Shown: one piece after another, positions 46,390 through 57,511 of the stretch
How positions within the stretch are numbered: position 1 is the stretch's first letter
Layout of the letters: each line of letters opens with the position of its first letter
Assembly: GCF_016863435.1 (NCBI RefSeq)
Contig: NZ_BOOW01000020.1
Coordinates: forward strand, 351,091-415,090
Reading direction: 5' to 3'
Origin: Sinosporangium siamense
GTDB taxonomy: Bacteria > Actinomycetota > Actinomycetes > Streptosporangiales > Streptosporangiaceae
DNA length: 64,000 nt
Notes under the pieces: generated by a model
Database searches by the model: none
The model's input: the letters and a program-made list of their open reading frames with translations, nothing else
Told to the model about the DNA's origin: nothing
Made by a program: the position numbers and the translations under genes

Positions 46390-47388
46390 ATGGGGACTGT
46401 GACCGAACCCCGTTCGCGTAAGCGTATGTCCGCCAAGGAACGGCGAGAGCAGCTCATCGAGGTGAGCCGGGCGCTCTTCGCGGAGAAGGGGTTCGACGGC
46501 ACCTCCATCGAGGAGATCGCCGCCGTCGCGATGGTGTCCAAGCCCGTCGTCTACGAACACTTCGGCGGCAAGGAAGGTGTCTACGCGGTCGTCGTGGACC
46601 GCGAGATGCAGCGCCTGCTCAGCCTGGTCACCGAGGCCCTCGCGGCCTCGCCCGCCCTGGTCAAGCTCGAGCGGGCCGCTCTGGCCCTCCTGCGCTACAT
46701 CGAGGAGAACAGCGACGGGTTCCGCATCCTGGTCCGCGACTCCCACACCGCGACCGACACCGGCACCTTCGCGAGCCTGCTCAGCGACATCGCGAGCCAG
46801 GTCGAGGACGTGCTGGCCGACGAGTTCGCCGGCCGGGGCTACGACCCCAAACGCGCGCCCATGTACGCGCAGATGCTGGTCGGCATGGTCGCCCTCACCG
46901 GCCAGTGGTGGCTGGAGGTCCGCAGGCCGGGGCGCGAGGAGGTCGCCGCCCACCTCGTGAACCTCGCCTGGAACGGCCTGACCGGGCTGGACCCGGCGCC
47001 CGGCCTCACTCCGGCCGCCTACCTCTCAAGCGCCTCAACGCCGCTGAGACAGCCACTTCCCCGGCCGACGGAAAAAGAGCTGCGGGAGAAGGAGAAGGCG
47101 CGCGAGCGCCACCTCCGCGAGCTGGAGAAGGCCCGTGAGCGCGAGCGGAAGGAGCAGGAACGGCTTCTGCGCGAGCAGGGCAAGGCCAGGGAGCGCGAGC
47201 TTCGCGAGCAGGAGAAGGCGCTCAAGGAGCAGGAGAGGGCACGCGAGCGGGAGCTCAAGGAGCAGGAGAAACTCCTTCGCGAGCAGGAGAAACGCGAGGA
47301 GAAGCTGCGAGCCCGCGAGGCCCGGCTGGCGGAGCGTCAGGCCCGCCTGGCCGAGCAAACCCAGCCCAAGACCGACCCTCAGGCGTGA
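46390..47388 (+). CDS. TetR-family regulator with long C-terminal coiled coil
   Basis: A 332-residue regulator. Residues 12-60 form the HTH: KERREQLIEVSRALFAEKGFDGTSIEEIAAVAMVSKPVVYEHFGGKEGVY. Residues 65-225 are a ligand-binding domain. From about 226 to 325 the protein is an almost uninterrupted charged helix of Arg, Glu, Lys and Leu (EKELREKEKARERHLRELE-type repeats), predicting a coiled coil of some 95 residues, unusual for TetR proteins. It lies 52 bases after the desaturase gene and probably regulates it. Start choice between 46372, 46390 and GTG 46399 is uncertain. Confidence 0.83.
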   Translation: MGTVTEPRSRKRMSAKERREQLIEVSRALFAEKGFDGTSIEEIAAVAMVSKPVVYEHFGGKEGVYAVVVDREMQRLLSLVTEALAASPALVKLERAALALLRYIEENSDGFRILVRDSHTATDTGTFASLLSDIASQVEDVLADEFAGRGYDPKRAPMYAQMLVGMVALTGQWWLEVRRPGREEVAAHLVNLAWNGLTGLDPAPGLTPAAYLSSASTPLRQPLPRPTEKELREKEKARERHLRELEKARERERKEQERLLREQGKARERELREQEKALKEQERARERELKEQEKLLREQEKREEKLRAREARLAERQARLAEQTQPKTDPQA

Positions 47389-47467
47389 CCACTCACATCA
47401 ACTACGGGCCAGTAGCGAGGATCGGACACACGAACGGTTGAAAAATACTCGGTAAACTACCCGGCCC

Positions 47468-47488
47468 GTTGAGCCCTAGTTAACGCTA
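47468..47488 (+). promoter_or_regulatory. Possible direct-repeat element upstream of ppk
   Basis: Two adjacent similar units, GTTGAGCCCTA and GTTAACGCTA, lie 29-50 bases before the ppk start. The spacing of 11 bases is like PHO-box direct repeats, but the sequence match to known PHO boxes is poor. Confidence 0.25.
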
Positions 47489-47517
47489 CATTCCATCAAG
47501 GCGGGCATTCTGGTCAT

Positions 47518-49608
47518 ATGTCCGCCGAACTCGCACGACCTGAGCAAGGAGTCGATCTCCCCCTACCGCAAGATCGATTTCTCAACCGGGAGGAGAGCTG
47601 GCTCAAGTTCAACCAACGAGTGCTTGAGCTGGCCGAAGACCCGTCCCTCCCGCTGTTGGAGCGGGTGCGGTTTCTCGCGATCTTCGCCAGCAACCTGGAT
47701 GAGTTCTTCCGGGTGAGGGTCGCGGGGCTCAAACGCCGGATGGCCACCGGCCTGCTCTTGCGCACCAAGAGCGGCATGAAGCCACGTGAAGAGCTGGCCC
47801 GCATAGCAGCGCTCGCCGACGATCTAGCCCAGCGGCACTCCACCCAGTTCCACGAACGGATCCTCCCCCAACTGGCCGAAGAAGGCATCGAGATCGTCCG
47901 ATGGGAGGAGCTCGACCGGGACGAACGCACCGAACTACGCAAGCTGTTCAGGGAGCGCATCCGGCCCGTCCTCACTCCCCTGGCGGTCGACCCATCCCAC
48001 CCCTTCCCCTACATCTCCGGCCTCTCCCTCAACCTCGCGGTCCTCGTCCGCAACCCGGCCACGTCGCACACCGTCTTCGCCCGGGTCAAGGTGCCGTCGC
48101 TGCTGCCCCGGTTCGTCGCCGCGGCCAAGGAGCGGTTCGTCCCCCTTGAGGATGTCATCGCCGCCCACCTCTCCCAGCTCTTCAAGGGCATGGACATCGT
48201 CCAGCACCACGTCTTCCGGGTGACGCGCAACGAGGATCTCGACGTGGACGAGGACGTGACCGAAAACCTCATGCAGGCCCTCGAACGCGAGCTTCTGCGC
48301 CGCCGCTTCGGTCCGCCGGTCCGGCTTGAGGTGGAGGACACGATCACCCCGGAGGTGCTGGACCTCCTGGTGGACGAGCTCGGCGTGGCCCCCCACGAGA
48401 TCTACAAACTGCCCGGCCCCCTCGACCTCACCGGGCTCCACGCGATCGCCGATCTGGACCGCGGGGAACTGAGTTACCGCCCGTACGTGCCGTCCGAAAC
48501 GATCCACGCCGACGATGACATCTTCACCGTTCTCCGCGAACGGGACGTGCTGGTGCACCACCCGTACGACTCCTTCGCCACGAGCGTGCAGAGGTTCATC
48601 GAGCAGGCCGCCGCCGACCCCAGCGTGCTCGCGATCAAGCAGACCCTCTACCGCACCAGCGGCGAGTCCCCCATCGTCGACGCGTTGATCGACGCCGCAG
48701 AGGCGGGGAAACAGGTCGTCGTGGTCGTCGAGATCAAGGCGAGGTTCGACGAGCACGCCAACATCTCCTGGGCCCGCAAACTGGAGCGTGCGGGCTGCCA
48801 CGTGGTCTACGGCATGGTGGGTCTCAAAACCCACTGCAAGCTGGCCCTTGTGGTGCGTCAGGAGTCGTCCGGCGAACTGCGCTCCTATTGCCACATCGGC
48901 ACGGGCAACTACAACCCCAAGACCGCCCGGCTCTACGAGGACTTCGGCGTGCTCACCGCCGACCCGCTGGTCGGCGAGGACGTGACCGATCTCTTCATCC
49001 ACCTGACCGGATATTCCAACCACTCCGCCTACCGGCGGCTGCTGGTCGCCCCGCACTCCCTGCGCGAGGGGATCCTCGCCCGCATCCAGCGCGAGATCAA
49101 CCAGCAGAAGGCCGGCCGCTCCGCCCGGATCCGCATCAAGACCAACTCGTGTGTGGACGAACAGATCATCGATGCCCTCTACCGGGCCTCACGCGCGGGT
49201 GTGCAGGTCGATCTCTGGGTGCGGGGCATCTGCACCCTCCGCCCCGGCATTCCCGATCTCTCGGAGAACATCAGGGTGCGCAGTGTCCTCGGAAGGTTCC
49301 TCGAACACTCGCGCATCTACGAGTTCGGCGTCGGCCGCCGCGCGGAGATCTGGATCGGCAGCGCCGACCTCATGCGCCGCAACCTGGACCGCCGGGTCGA
49401 GGCACTCGTCAAGGTGACCGACCAGAACCACCGCGACTACCTCAGCGATCTGTTCGACCTCGCCATGGCCGACACCACCAGCACGTGGTGGCTCGATTCG
49501 GACGGCGAGTGGGTCCGCCACAACCAAGGTCCGGGCGGAGAACGGTATCTCAATGTGCACAGCCACCTGATCGGCACCCGGAGATGGAGGACGATCGATG
49601 ACGATTGA
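47518..49608 (+). CDS. ppk: Polyphosphate kinase 1
   Basis: A 696-residue enzyme that reversibly makes polyphosphate from ATP. The N-terminal region shows [21 protein letters not shown], and [15 protein letters not shown] is typical. In the catalytic part, [21 protein letters not shown] contains the histidine (459) corresponding to the phosphorylated one, and [10 protein letters not shown] holds the second essential His. [18 protein letters not shown] closes the C-terminal phospholipase-D-like domain. ATG 47518 gives the usual start. The stop overlaps the Nudix gene by 11 bases. Confidence 0.95.
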   Translation: MSAELARPEQGVDLPLPQDRFLNREESWLKFNQRVLELAEDPSLPLLERVRFLAIFASNLDEFFRVRVAGLKRRMATGLLLRTKSGMKPREELARIAALADDLAQRHSTQFHERILPQLAEEGIEIVRWEELDRDERTELRKLFRERIRPVLTPLAVDPSHPFPYISGLSLNLAVLVRNPATSHTVFARVKVPSLLPRFVAAAKERFVPLEDVIAAHLSQLFKGMDIVQHHVFRVTRNEDLDVDEDVTENLMQALERELLRRRFGPPVRLEVEDTITPEVLDLLVDELGVAPHEIYKLPGPLDLTGLHAIADLDRGELSYRPYVPSETIHADDDIFTVLRERDVLVHHPYDSFATSVQRFIEQAAADPSVLAIKQTLYRTSGESPIVDALIDAAEAGKQVVVVVEIKARFDEHANISWARKLERAGCHVVYGMVGLKTHCKLALVVRQESSGELRSYCHIGTGNYNPKTARLYEDFGVLTADPLVGEDVTDLFIHLTGYSNHSAYRRLLVAPHSLREGILARIQREINQQKAGRSARIRIKTNSCVDEQIIDALYRASRAGVQVDLWVRGICTLRPGIPDLSENIRVRSVLGRFLEHSRIYEFGVGRRAEIWIGSADLMRRNLDRRVEALVKVTDQNHRDYLSDLFDLAMADTTSTWWLDSDGEWVRHNQGPGGERYLNVHSHLIGTRRWRTIDDD

Positions 49609-50524
49609 CAGTGGGCCGGGCAACGCGCCCGGCCTGCTTTTACGTGCGGCGGGTGCCGTGATCTGGCGCGGCGACCCCGGCGACCCCGAGGTGGCGCTGG
49701 TTCACCGTCCGAGGTATGACGACTGGACATTCCCCAAGGGCAAGGTCAAACCGGGTGAACACGTCGTCGCCGCCGCGCTGCGGGAAGTGGCCGAGGAGAC
49801 GGGCATCGCCGTACGCCTCGGCCGTCCCCTCACGCCCGTGCACTACCTGAAGGGGCCGCGGCTGAAGCGGGTCGACTACTGGGTCGCGCGCCCCATCCTC
49901 GACGGCACGGGCTCGGGCGGGGGGTTCGAGCCCGGGGACGAGGTCGACGACATCGTGTGGCTGCCCTTGCGCGAGGCGGCCCGGCGGCTGACGTATGAGT
50001 GGGATCCGGGCCTTCTCCGCGAGATGACCTCGGCGCCGCTCATCACCACCCCTTTCGTGCTGCTGAGGCACGCCACAGCCGGAACACGGGCCGAATGGCA
50101 TCAAGAGGACTCGCTCCGGCCGCTCGACAGCAATGGCCGCCACCAGGCCGAGATCATCGCCGACGCGCTGACCGGGTTCCTCCCTCTGTCACTGGTCAGT
50201 TCGCCGACCATGCGATGTGTGCAGACCCTCCAGCCCTACGCCCGGCGGCACGAGCTGGAGATCCACCTCGACGATCTGCTGCTGGAGGAGTGCTACGACC
50301 GCGCCCGCACCCTCGACCGGGTGCTGAACCTCTTCGACACCGGCACCCCCGCCGTGGTCTGCGGACACGGCAAGGTGCTGCCCGACCTGATCGGCGGACT
50401 GGCCGAGCGGCGCCAAGGCGGCAACGTGAACGACACGGAGCTGGCGAAAGGGGCGTTCGCCGTACTGCACCGGAGCGGGGGGTCGATCGTCAGCGTGGAA
50501 AGGCACACCGCGGCGGGCAGGTGA
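49598..50524 (+). CDS. MutT1-like Nudix hydrolase fused to a histidine phosphatase domain
   Basis: A 308-residue two-domain protein. Residues 10-140 are Nudix: [28 protein letters not shown] contains the complete Nudix box. Residues 150-308 resemble SixA/histidine phosphatases, starting with LLRHATAG and having [14 protein letters not shown] and VCGHGKVL. Mycobacterial MutT1, which degrades 8-oxo-dGTP and diadenosine polyphosphates, has the same architecture and also neighbours ppk. ATG 49598 has GGAGG seven bases upstream and overlaps the ppk end, so it is translationally coupled. A TTA codon is at 49640. Confidence 0.9.
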   Translation: MTIDSGPGNAPGLLLRAAGAVIWRGDPGDPEVALVHRPRYDDWTFPKGKVKPGEHVVAAALREVAEETGIAVRLGRPLTPVHYLKGPRLKRVDYWVARPILDGTGSGGGFEPGDEVDDIVWLPLREAARRLTYEWDPGLLREMTSAPLITTPFVLLRHATAGTRAEWHQEDSLRPLDSNGRHQAEIIADALTGFLPLSLVSSPTMRCVQTLQPYARRHELEIHLDDLLLEECYDRARTLDRVLNLFDTGTPAVVCGHGKVLPDLIGGLAERRQGGNVNDTELAKGAFAVLHRSGGSIVSVERHTAAGR

Positions 50525-50537
50525 TCCGCGGCGCCCG

Positions 50538-52034
50538 TTAGAGGAGCCCCGACACCACGCCCACCGTCTCCTCCCACACCCGTGGAAAGTCCTTGTGCGC
50601 CCGATCGGCGACCTCCCGCTCGATCCCGGTCAGCACCCCGTAGGTGAACGTGTCCTCCCCGGCCTCACGAGCCGCCCGTGCCTCCTTCTCAAGCACCTCT
50701 TGCGCCACGACCCCGTCCTGGTGCAGCCCCAGGATGTCCTGTACGGCCTCAGCCCGCTTGGCCAGCTCCGGCAGCGTGCCGCCGAGCACCGGCGAGAGCG
50801 CCTCGGCCGTATAGCGCGCACGCTTGGCGGCCTTGCGCACATCGTGCATGAGCACCTCGCGCTGCTCCGGGTCCTCGGCCGCCCGTGCTTCGCCGTACTT
50901 CCGCTCCACGCGCCGCCAGCCCTTCACCGCGACGGCGGTCAGCGCCTTGTCGGCGGAGCGGGACGCCTTGTCGGTCAGCGGAGGTTCGGCCAGCAGCCCG
51001 TCGAAGGCGTCGAGCAGGGCGAAGTAGCGGTCACCCGACAGGGCCTCGCGGATGTGCTCATAGCCGGCGAGCTCCCGCTGTTCGAGATCCGAGCCCAGGC
51101 GGCTCTCCACCGGACCCACCACCAGTTCCGGTGGCAGCGTCTTGAGGCGCTTGGCGAACCTCGCCCGGATCACCTCAAGGTCACGCACTTCACCGAGAAC
51201 GGTGCCGAGCCACTTAAGTTCATCCTGAAGTGCTGTGGTGTCGCCGAGCATCGTGCGGAACGCCTTGAACGCACTGCGCGACCTGCGGGCGGCGACCCGC
51301 ATCTGGTGCACGGCGTCGTCCTCGGCCCGGCGCACTCGCGGATCCTGGGCCAGCAGCGCGGTGAGCTGCGACGCCAGGTAGGCGACCACCACCCCGCCCG
51401 CGGATCCCTCGTCCGGGGCGAGCCGCTCCTTCAGGAGCGTGCCCGAGGGGCTCGCGTCGAGCAGCCGCCGCAGCTTGTTGGCCGCGCCCGCCGGCTCGGC
51501 GCCGGCTTTGCGGATCTTGCGGCCGATCCGGTTGAGCAGTGTCCCGTCGCCGCCGAGCAGCTCCACCTCGACCTCGCGCCAGCGGTCGACGTAGGGTTCG
51601 TCGCCGAACACGGTGCCCTTCACCCGATCGTCGGCCACCTCCGCGAGCGATGTGCCCTCGCCGTCCACGAAACGTATGGCCGTGCGGCGCGTCCTCAACT
51701 CGGCGACGGGCTGGAGAACCGCGCCTCGTGTGTAGGCGCGCACCAGTTCCACCAGTTCCAGGGGCACGACCTTGGCGCTGCGTGTAAGCGGGTAGGCGAT
51801 CTCGACGCGGGCGCCTTTCGCCTTCGGCAGTTTCAGGTGCCAGCCGGCGTCCTCGCCGCCCCTGCGCCGCCGCAGCGTGACCCCGCGGGCGGCCAGCCGC
51901 AGATCAGGCGTGTCGAAGTAGATCGCGACAAGTTCATGCGACGTGGGACCCGCGACCTCGGCCGATATGCCGGTCAGATCAGGGAGCTTGTAGGTCAGGG
52001 GTACGTCGAACTTGTCCTCGATCTCGATCGCCAT
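50538..52034 (-). CDS. CYTH-CHAD domain protein
   Basis: A 498-residue protein. Residues 1-200 are CYTH: IEIEDKF at the N-terminus is the ExExK-type motif, and alternating charged strands form the triphosphate tunnel. Residues 215-490 are CHAD, an alpha-helical domain with conserved His, Arg and Lys in HQMRVAARRSRSAFKAFR and HDVRKAAKRARYTAEAL, known to bind polyphosphate. The convergent position next to ppk and the MutT1-like gene supports a role in polyphosphate or triphosphate metabolism. ATG 52034 has GAGG five bases upstream; GTG 52040 is possible. Confidence 0.9.
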   Translation of the reverse strand: MAIEIEDKFDVPLTYKLPDLTGISAEVAGPTSHELVAIYFDTPDLRLAARGVTLRRRRGGEDAGWHLKLPKAKGARVEIAYPLTRSAKVVPLELVELVRAYTRGAVLQPVAELRTRRTAIRFVDGEGTSLAEVADDRVKGTVFGDEPYVDRWREVEVELLGGDGTLLNRIGRKIRKAGAEPAGAANKLRRLLDASPSGTLLKERLAPDEGSAGGVVVAYLASQLTALLAQDPRVRRAEDDAVHQMRVAARRSRSAFKAFRTMLGDTTALQDELKWLGTVLGEVRDLEVIRARFAKRLKTLPPELVVGPVESRLGSDLEQRELAGYEHIREALSGDRYFALLDAFDGLLAEPPLTDKASRSADKALTAVAVKGWRRVERKYGEARAAEDPEQREVLMHDVRKAAKRARYTAEALSPVLGGTLPELAKRAEAVQDILGLHQDGVVAQEVLEKEARAAREAGEDTFTYGVLTGIEREVADRAHKDFPRVWEETVGVVSGLL

Positions 52035-52120
52035 GGCCACCTCGCAGTCGCGACTTCACTGGGTCCGTCCAGATATGCCCCTACCCTGCATTCAACACGG
52101 CAATTGCACTTTTAGCCGCC

Positions 52121-52900
52121 TCAGAGCGATGTGCGCCGGGCCACCACGAAGACCCGGCGAAACCTGAACGGCGTGCCGTACGGCCGAGCCGGATACGCCT
52201 CGCCCAATACCCGCGCGCAGTCGGCCAGGAAGCGTGTGCGCTCCTCGCCCTCCAGACGGCCGAGCATCGGCCGCAGAGTGGTTCCCGAGAGCCAGCGCAC
52301 CACCGCGTCCTCACCGCGCAGCACGTGCACGTACGTCGTCTCCCAGGCGTCCACCTCACACCCGAGATCGGCGAGCACCGCGAGATAACCTCCCGGGCTC
52401 AGCACAGGCGCGTCCTCGCGGGCGAGATCGCCCAGTCTGTGGCGCCATGCCGTACGGCACAGCCCGCGGATCAGCGTGTGACTCGGCTCATGGAAGTTGC
52501 CCGGCACCTGGAACGCCAGCACCCCCTCGGGCGCGAGCGACTCCACCCAGGCCGGCAGCAGCTCGGGGTGCTCGGGCACCCAGTGGAGCACCGCGTTGGA
52601 GACAAGAACGTCCACCGGCCGGTCGGCACGCCACAGGCGAAGGTCGAGCACCTCGAATTCCGCGCTTGTGTGCAGCTCGCGAGCCTTGGCGATCATCGCC
52701 TCGGAGGAATCGAACCCGCGCACCACCGCGTCCGGCCACCGCTCCGCGAGCTGTGCCGTCGACTCTCCTGTGCCACAGCCGACGTCTACTACATGGTTAG
52801 GATTGTCTAGACGTATTCGACTGATCAGCTCATGGAATGGGCGGGCACGCTCTTCTCTGAACTGGTGATATGTCTGAGGATTCCACAGATCTCTTGACAT
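52121..52900 (-). CDS. tam: Trans-aconitate 2-methyltransferase
   Basis: A 259-residue class I methyltransferase that methylates trans-aconitate, a by-product of the citrate cycle. Typical features are the N-terminal RDLWNPQTYHQFREERARPFHELI, motif I VVDVGCGTGESTAQLAERWP, VRGFDSSEAMIAKAREL, SNAVLHWVPEHPELLPAW and GVLAFQVPGNFHEPSHTLI. ATG 52900 lies inside the palindromic operator, and no Shine-Dalgarno site is visible, so the message may be leaderless. It is divergent from a MarR regulator gene 56 bases away. Confidence 0.9.
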   Translation of the reverse strand: MSRDLWNPQTYHQFREERARPFHELISRIRLDNPNHVVDVGCGTGESTAQLAERWPDAVVRGFDSSEAMIAKARELHTSAEFEVLDLRLWRADRPVDVLVSNAVLHWVPEHPELLPAWVESLAPEGVLAFQVPGNFHEPSHTLIRGLCRTAWRHRLGDLAREDAPVLSPGGYLAVLADLGCEVDAWETTYVHVLRGEDAVVRWLSGTTLRPMLGRLEGEERTRFLADCARVLGEAYPARPYGTPFRFRRVFVVARRTSL

Positions 52901-52939
52901 CAAGATAGTTGATATCAATTCAAGTATCTCGATGTCAAG
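52893..52939. promoter_or_regulatory. Divergent promoter with large palindromic operator
   Basis: Perfect 9-bp arms CTTGACATC (52893-52901) and GATGTCAAG (52931-52939) surround a central TTGATATCAA palindrome (52909-52918). Each arm extends to TATCT(T/C)GATGTCAAGA with one mismatch. A TACACT -10-like hexamer at 52944 leads to the marR start. The layout suits a MarR dimer repressing both divergent genes. Confidence 0.7.
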
Positions 52940-52956
52940 ACAGTACACTTGGCGGA

Positions 52957-53484
52957 ATGACGGTGCACGACGCTGACCAGCCGACTCCCAGCGCAGCTCA
53001 GGACGAGGTCGACCGGCTCGTCGCGTCCTGGCGAATCGAACGCCCCGATCTCGACATCGCCCCACTTCAGGTGCTCAGCCGTGTCTCCCGATTGGCCAAA
53101 CACCTCGACCGCGCGCGCCGCGCCGCATTCGCCGAACACGGCCTGGAGAACTGGGAGTTCGACGTTCTCACCGCGCTACGCAGATCCGGCAAACCATACG
53201 AGCTCAGCCCGGGTGCGCTGCTACGCGCCACCCTCGTCACCTCCGGCACCATGACCAACCGCATCGACCGCCTCACCGCCGCCGGCCTCGTGCGCCGCCG
53301 CCCCGACCCCGAGGACCGGCGCGGCGTCCTCGTCTCCCTCACCGACAAGGGCCTCACCCAGGTCGACGCCGCCTTCGCCGACCTCCTCCGCCGTGAGCGC
53401 GATCTGCTCGCCGGCCTCGGCGTCTCCGACCGGAAAACTCTGGCCGACCTGCTGCGCACGCTTCTCACGCCGTTCGATTCCTGA
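52957..53484 (+). CDS. MarR-family transcriptional regulator
   Basis: A 175-residue winged-helix regulator. The DNA-binding region covers LENWEFDVLTALRRSGKPYELSPGALLRATLVTSGTMTNRIDRLTAAGLVRRRPDPEDRRGVLVSLTDKG; the wing carries DPEDRRG. The N-terminal and C-terminal helices form the dimer interface. ATG 52957 is preferred over an upstream frame opening; a TACACT hexamer 7 bases before it suggests a leaderless message. It is divergent from tam and likely controls that gene and itself. The ligand is unknown. Confidence 0.88.
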   Translation: MTVHDADQPTPSAAQDEVDRLVASWRIERPDLDIAPLQVLSRVSRLAKHLDRARRAAFAEHGLENWEFDVLTALRRSGKPYELSPGALLRATLVTSGTMTNRIDRLTAAGLVRRRPDPEDRRGVLVSLTDKGLTQVDAAFADLLRRERDLLAGLGVSDRKTLADLLRTLLTPFDS

Positions 53485-53502
53485 CCCCCTGCCGCAGGCG
53501 GG

Positions 53503-53919
53503 CTAGGGCGTGTGAAGGGCGTGTCTGGCCTCATACCAGGTCTCACCCACAGGATCACCTGCCATGTTCCAGCTCCATGACACGGTGGGTTTGATGCGGA
53601 GATAGAACCCCGGCCCGACCATACCCATCCGTTCGATCGGTCCCTCGGCTCTGCCGTACACCCGAACACCCCTGGCGACGAACGGCTCGAACGACAGCAT
53701 GTCGTCGACGACCAGCGCGACCTGGTGGTGCCCTGATCGGACGTTGCGGATCTTGCGGGTGTTCAGCACACTCCGCCCGCCACCGCCGACCCAGAAGTAC
53801 GTCCCGTCGAACTCGAACGCCACCGGGACCACATCGGGCTGCCCACCGGCACCGACCGTCGCGAGCCTCGCGACGGGCTGTGAACGCAGATAGGCGATCT
53901 CCTCATCGGTGAACGACAT
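53503..53919 (-). CDS. PPOX-class F420-dependent oxidoreductase-like protein
   Basis: A 138-residue split-barrel flavin/F420-binding protein. It begins FTDEEIAYLRSQPVARLATVGAGGQPDVVPVAF, the typical first hairpin. RSVLNTRKIRNVRSGHHQVALVVDD is the cofactor-binding region, and the C-terminus WNMAGDPVGETWYEAR matches the F420-dependent subgroup near Rv1155-like proteins. AAGGAG lies eight bases before ATG 53919. It is convergent with marR, with an 18-base gap. Substrate unknown. Confidence 0.85.
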   Translation of the reverse strand: MSFTDEEIAYLRSQPVARLATVGAGGQPDVVPVAFEFDGTYFWVGGGGRSVLNTRKIRNVRSGHHQVALVVDDMLSFEPFVARGVRVYGRAEGPIERMGMVGPGFYLRIKPTVSWSWNMAGDPVGETWYEARHALHTP

Positions 53920-54033
53920 GCGGCTGCTCCTTATCCGTGCAACGGGATCCTTACCCCTTACACGAACGCCGACCACGCATATCTACACCTGGCCCTGCCT
54001 CCTCGGCCATCACCCGGGGAGGCAGGGGCACCG

Positions 54034-55836
<1,803 letters not shown>

Positions 55837-56103
55837 CGCCAGATCAGCCTACCGGCCCCCGCCTGTGGAAACTCAGCCTCTTATCCCACGCTCCCCCGCC
55901 GTCCCCGGATAACCAGCCCACCCTGCGCGTAACCAACGAAAAGAACACTCCCGGCGGCGCCTCCATCTTCCGACAGCAGCCCAGCTACCGCCGCTCGCCC
56001 GGCCGGCAGGGACGACTCCTCAACCCGCTGCCGAACTCCAGACCGGTCGTTGGGCCCCATAAGGTATGGGCGGATTCAAGTTTCCGGTGAAAGGGGTGCT
56101 TGC

Positions 56104-56442
56104 GTGCCTACCGCCTTGCGTGTGTTCCGTTACCTCGCCATCGCCGAGGCATGCTCGTGGGCGGGTCTGCTCATCGGCATGTTCTTCAAGTACATCGTCG
56201 TCTTCAACGACATCGGGGTTAAGATCTTCGGCCCGGTCCACGGGGCGCTCTTCGTGGCCTACGTCATCGGGGTGTTCGCCGCCGCCCGCGTGGCCAAGTG
56301 GCGCACAGGCACGATCGTTCTCGGCCTTGTCGCCGCGATCCCGCCGTTCACCTCCATCTGGTTCGAGCGCCGGGCCTTCAAGCGCTACCACGCCACCGCA
56401 CCCGCGACCGCCGCCGCCTCGCCCACCCCCGCGGCGCGCTGA
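56104..56442 (+). CDS. DUF3817 membrane protein
   Basis: A 112-residue protein with three transmembrane helices, matching DUF3817. It begins ALRVFRYLAIAEACSWAGLLIGMFFKY and contains the conserved GPVHGALFVAYV and a final basic segment ERRAFKRY. The last 15 residues are Ala/Pro-rich. Function unknown. GTG 56104 is preceded by AAAGGGG seven bases upstream. It stands alone between two minus-strand genes. Confidence 0.8.
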   Translation: MPTALRVFRYLAIAEACSWAGLLIGMFFKYIVVFNDIGVKIFGPVHGALFVAYVIGVFAAARVAKWRTGTIVLGLVAAIPPFTSIWFERRAFKRYHATAPATAAASPTPAAR

Positions 56443-56608
56443 CCTGAGATCGCATGTGACGGACTATCCGCCCCATGGTCCTCGGTATCAGCCAGATTCC
56501 CGGAGATCATGCGGCGGTTTGTCCGCCTTTATCGCCATATCGCCGACCTGACCGCGCAGCCACTCCGGCAGGGTGCCTCAGGAGCGGACCCGGCCCCGCT
56601 TAGCGGCT

Positions 56609-57511
56609 TTAAACAATCACAGCCCCCGCCACAGGCCCCTCCGCGGTCACCACCGACCGGGCGACGCCCGACCCGCGGAGGAACACCGCCAAGTCAGTGG
56701 CCTGCTCCTTGGACTCGACCAGAAACGCACACGTAGGACCGGATCCGGAGACGATCGCCCCAAGAGCGCCCCTTTCCCGGCCGGCGTCCAAGGTGCGAAC
56801 CAGACGGCTGCGCAGCATGATCGCCGCAGGCTGGAGATCGTTGGCCAACTCGGGACCGAGAGCCTTCGGATCGCCGGTGCGCAGGGCCGCGAGCAGCCTC
56901 TCGTTCACCTCCGGCCAGCCGACCTTCGCGCCGGTCGCCTGACGCAGGCGATCACACTCGGCATAGACCCGAGCCGTGGAAAGCCCGCCGTCGGCCAGCG
57001 CGAACACCCACTGGAACGCTCCCCCCACCTCAACCGGCCTGAGCTGCTCCCCCCGGCCGGTCCCGACCGCCGTACCCCCCAGAAGGGCAAACGGCACGTC
57101 GCTCCCGATCTCTGCCCCAAGCTCCATGAGATCGGCAGGCGGCAGATGAACCCCCCACAACTGATTGCAGGCCACCAGCGCCGCCGCCGCGTCGGCACTA
57201 CCACCCGCCATGCCACCCGCCACCGGGATGGTCTTACGAATACGAAGACTCACCCCCCGGGTCACCCCCGCCCGCCCCGCCAGCAGACGAGCCGCCCGAA
57301 CCGCCAGGTTGTCGTCGTCCAGCGGAACCTGATCGACGGCCTCCCCCTCAACCCGGACCGTCACCGTGTCCGCCTCTTCCGCGATCACCTCGTCAAAGAT
57401 CGACACGGCGTGGAACACGTTGACCAGGTCGTGGTAGCCGTCATCCCGCAACGGCCCGACCGACAGCTGAACGTTGACCTTGGCCGGAACCCGGACCTTC
57501 ACCGACGTCAT
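56609..57511 (-). CDS. ispE: 4-diphosphocytidyl-2-C-methyl-D-erythritol kinase
   Basis: A 300-residue GHMP kinase of the MEP isoprenoid pathway. It starts SVKVRVPAKVNVQLSVGPLRDDGYHDL with the substrate Lys/Asn. The ATP-binding glycine loop is IPVAGGMAGGSADAAAAL, and the C-terminal motif is GAIVSGSGPTCAFLV. Its product feeds undecaprenyl and menaquinone synthesis. ATG 57511 is the conserved start, with GAAGG nearby; GTG 57532 is possible. The rRNA methylase ksgA, often upstream in actinobacteria, is not present here. Confidence 0.94.
   Translation of the reverse strand: MTSVKVRVPAKVNVQLSVGPLRDDGYHDLVNVFHAVSIFDEVIAEEADTVTVRVEGEAVDQVPLDDDNLAVRAARLLAGRAGVTRGVSLRIRKTIPVAGGMAGGSADAAAALVACNQLWGVHLPPADLMELGAEIGSDVPFALLGGTAVGTGRGEQLRPVEVGGAFQWVFALADGGLSTARVYAECDRLRQATGAKVGWPEVNERLLAALRTGDPKALGPELANDLQPAAIMLRSRLVRTLDAGRERGALGAIVSGSGPTCAFLVESKEQATDLAVFLRGSGVARSVVTAEGPVAGAVIV

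Noticed and set aside
47468..47488. Definite PHO box before ppk
   Set aside because: The 11-base direct-repeat spacing fits, but the bases do not match the PHO consensus well; kept only as a weak candidate.
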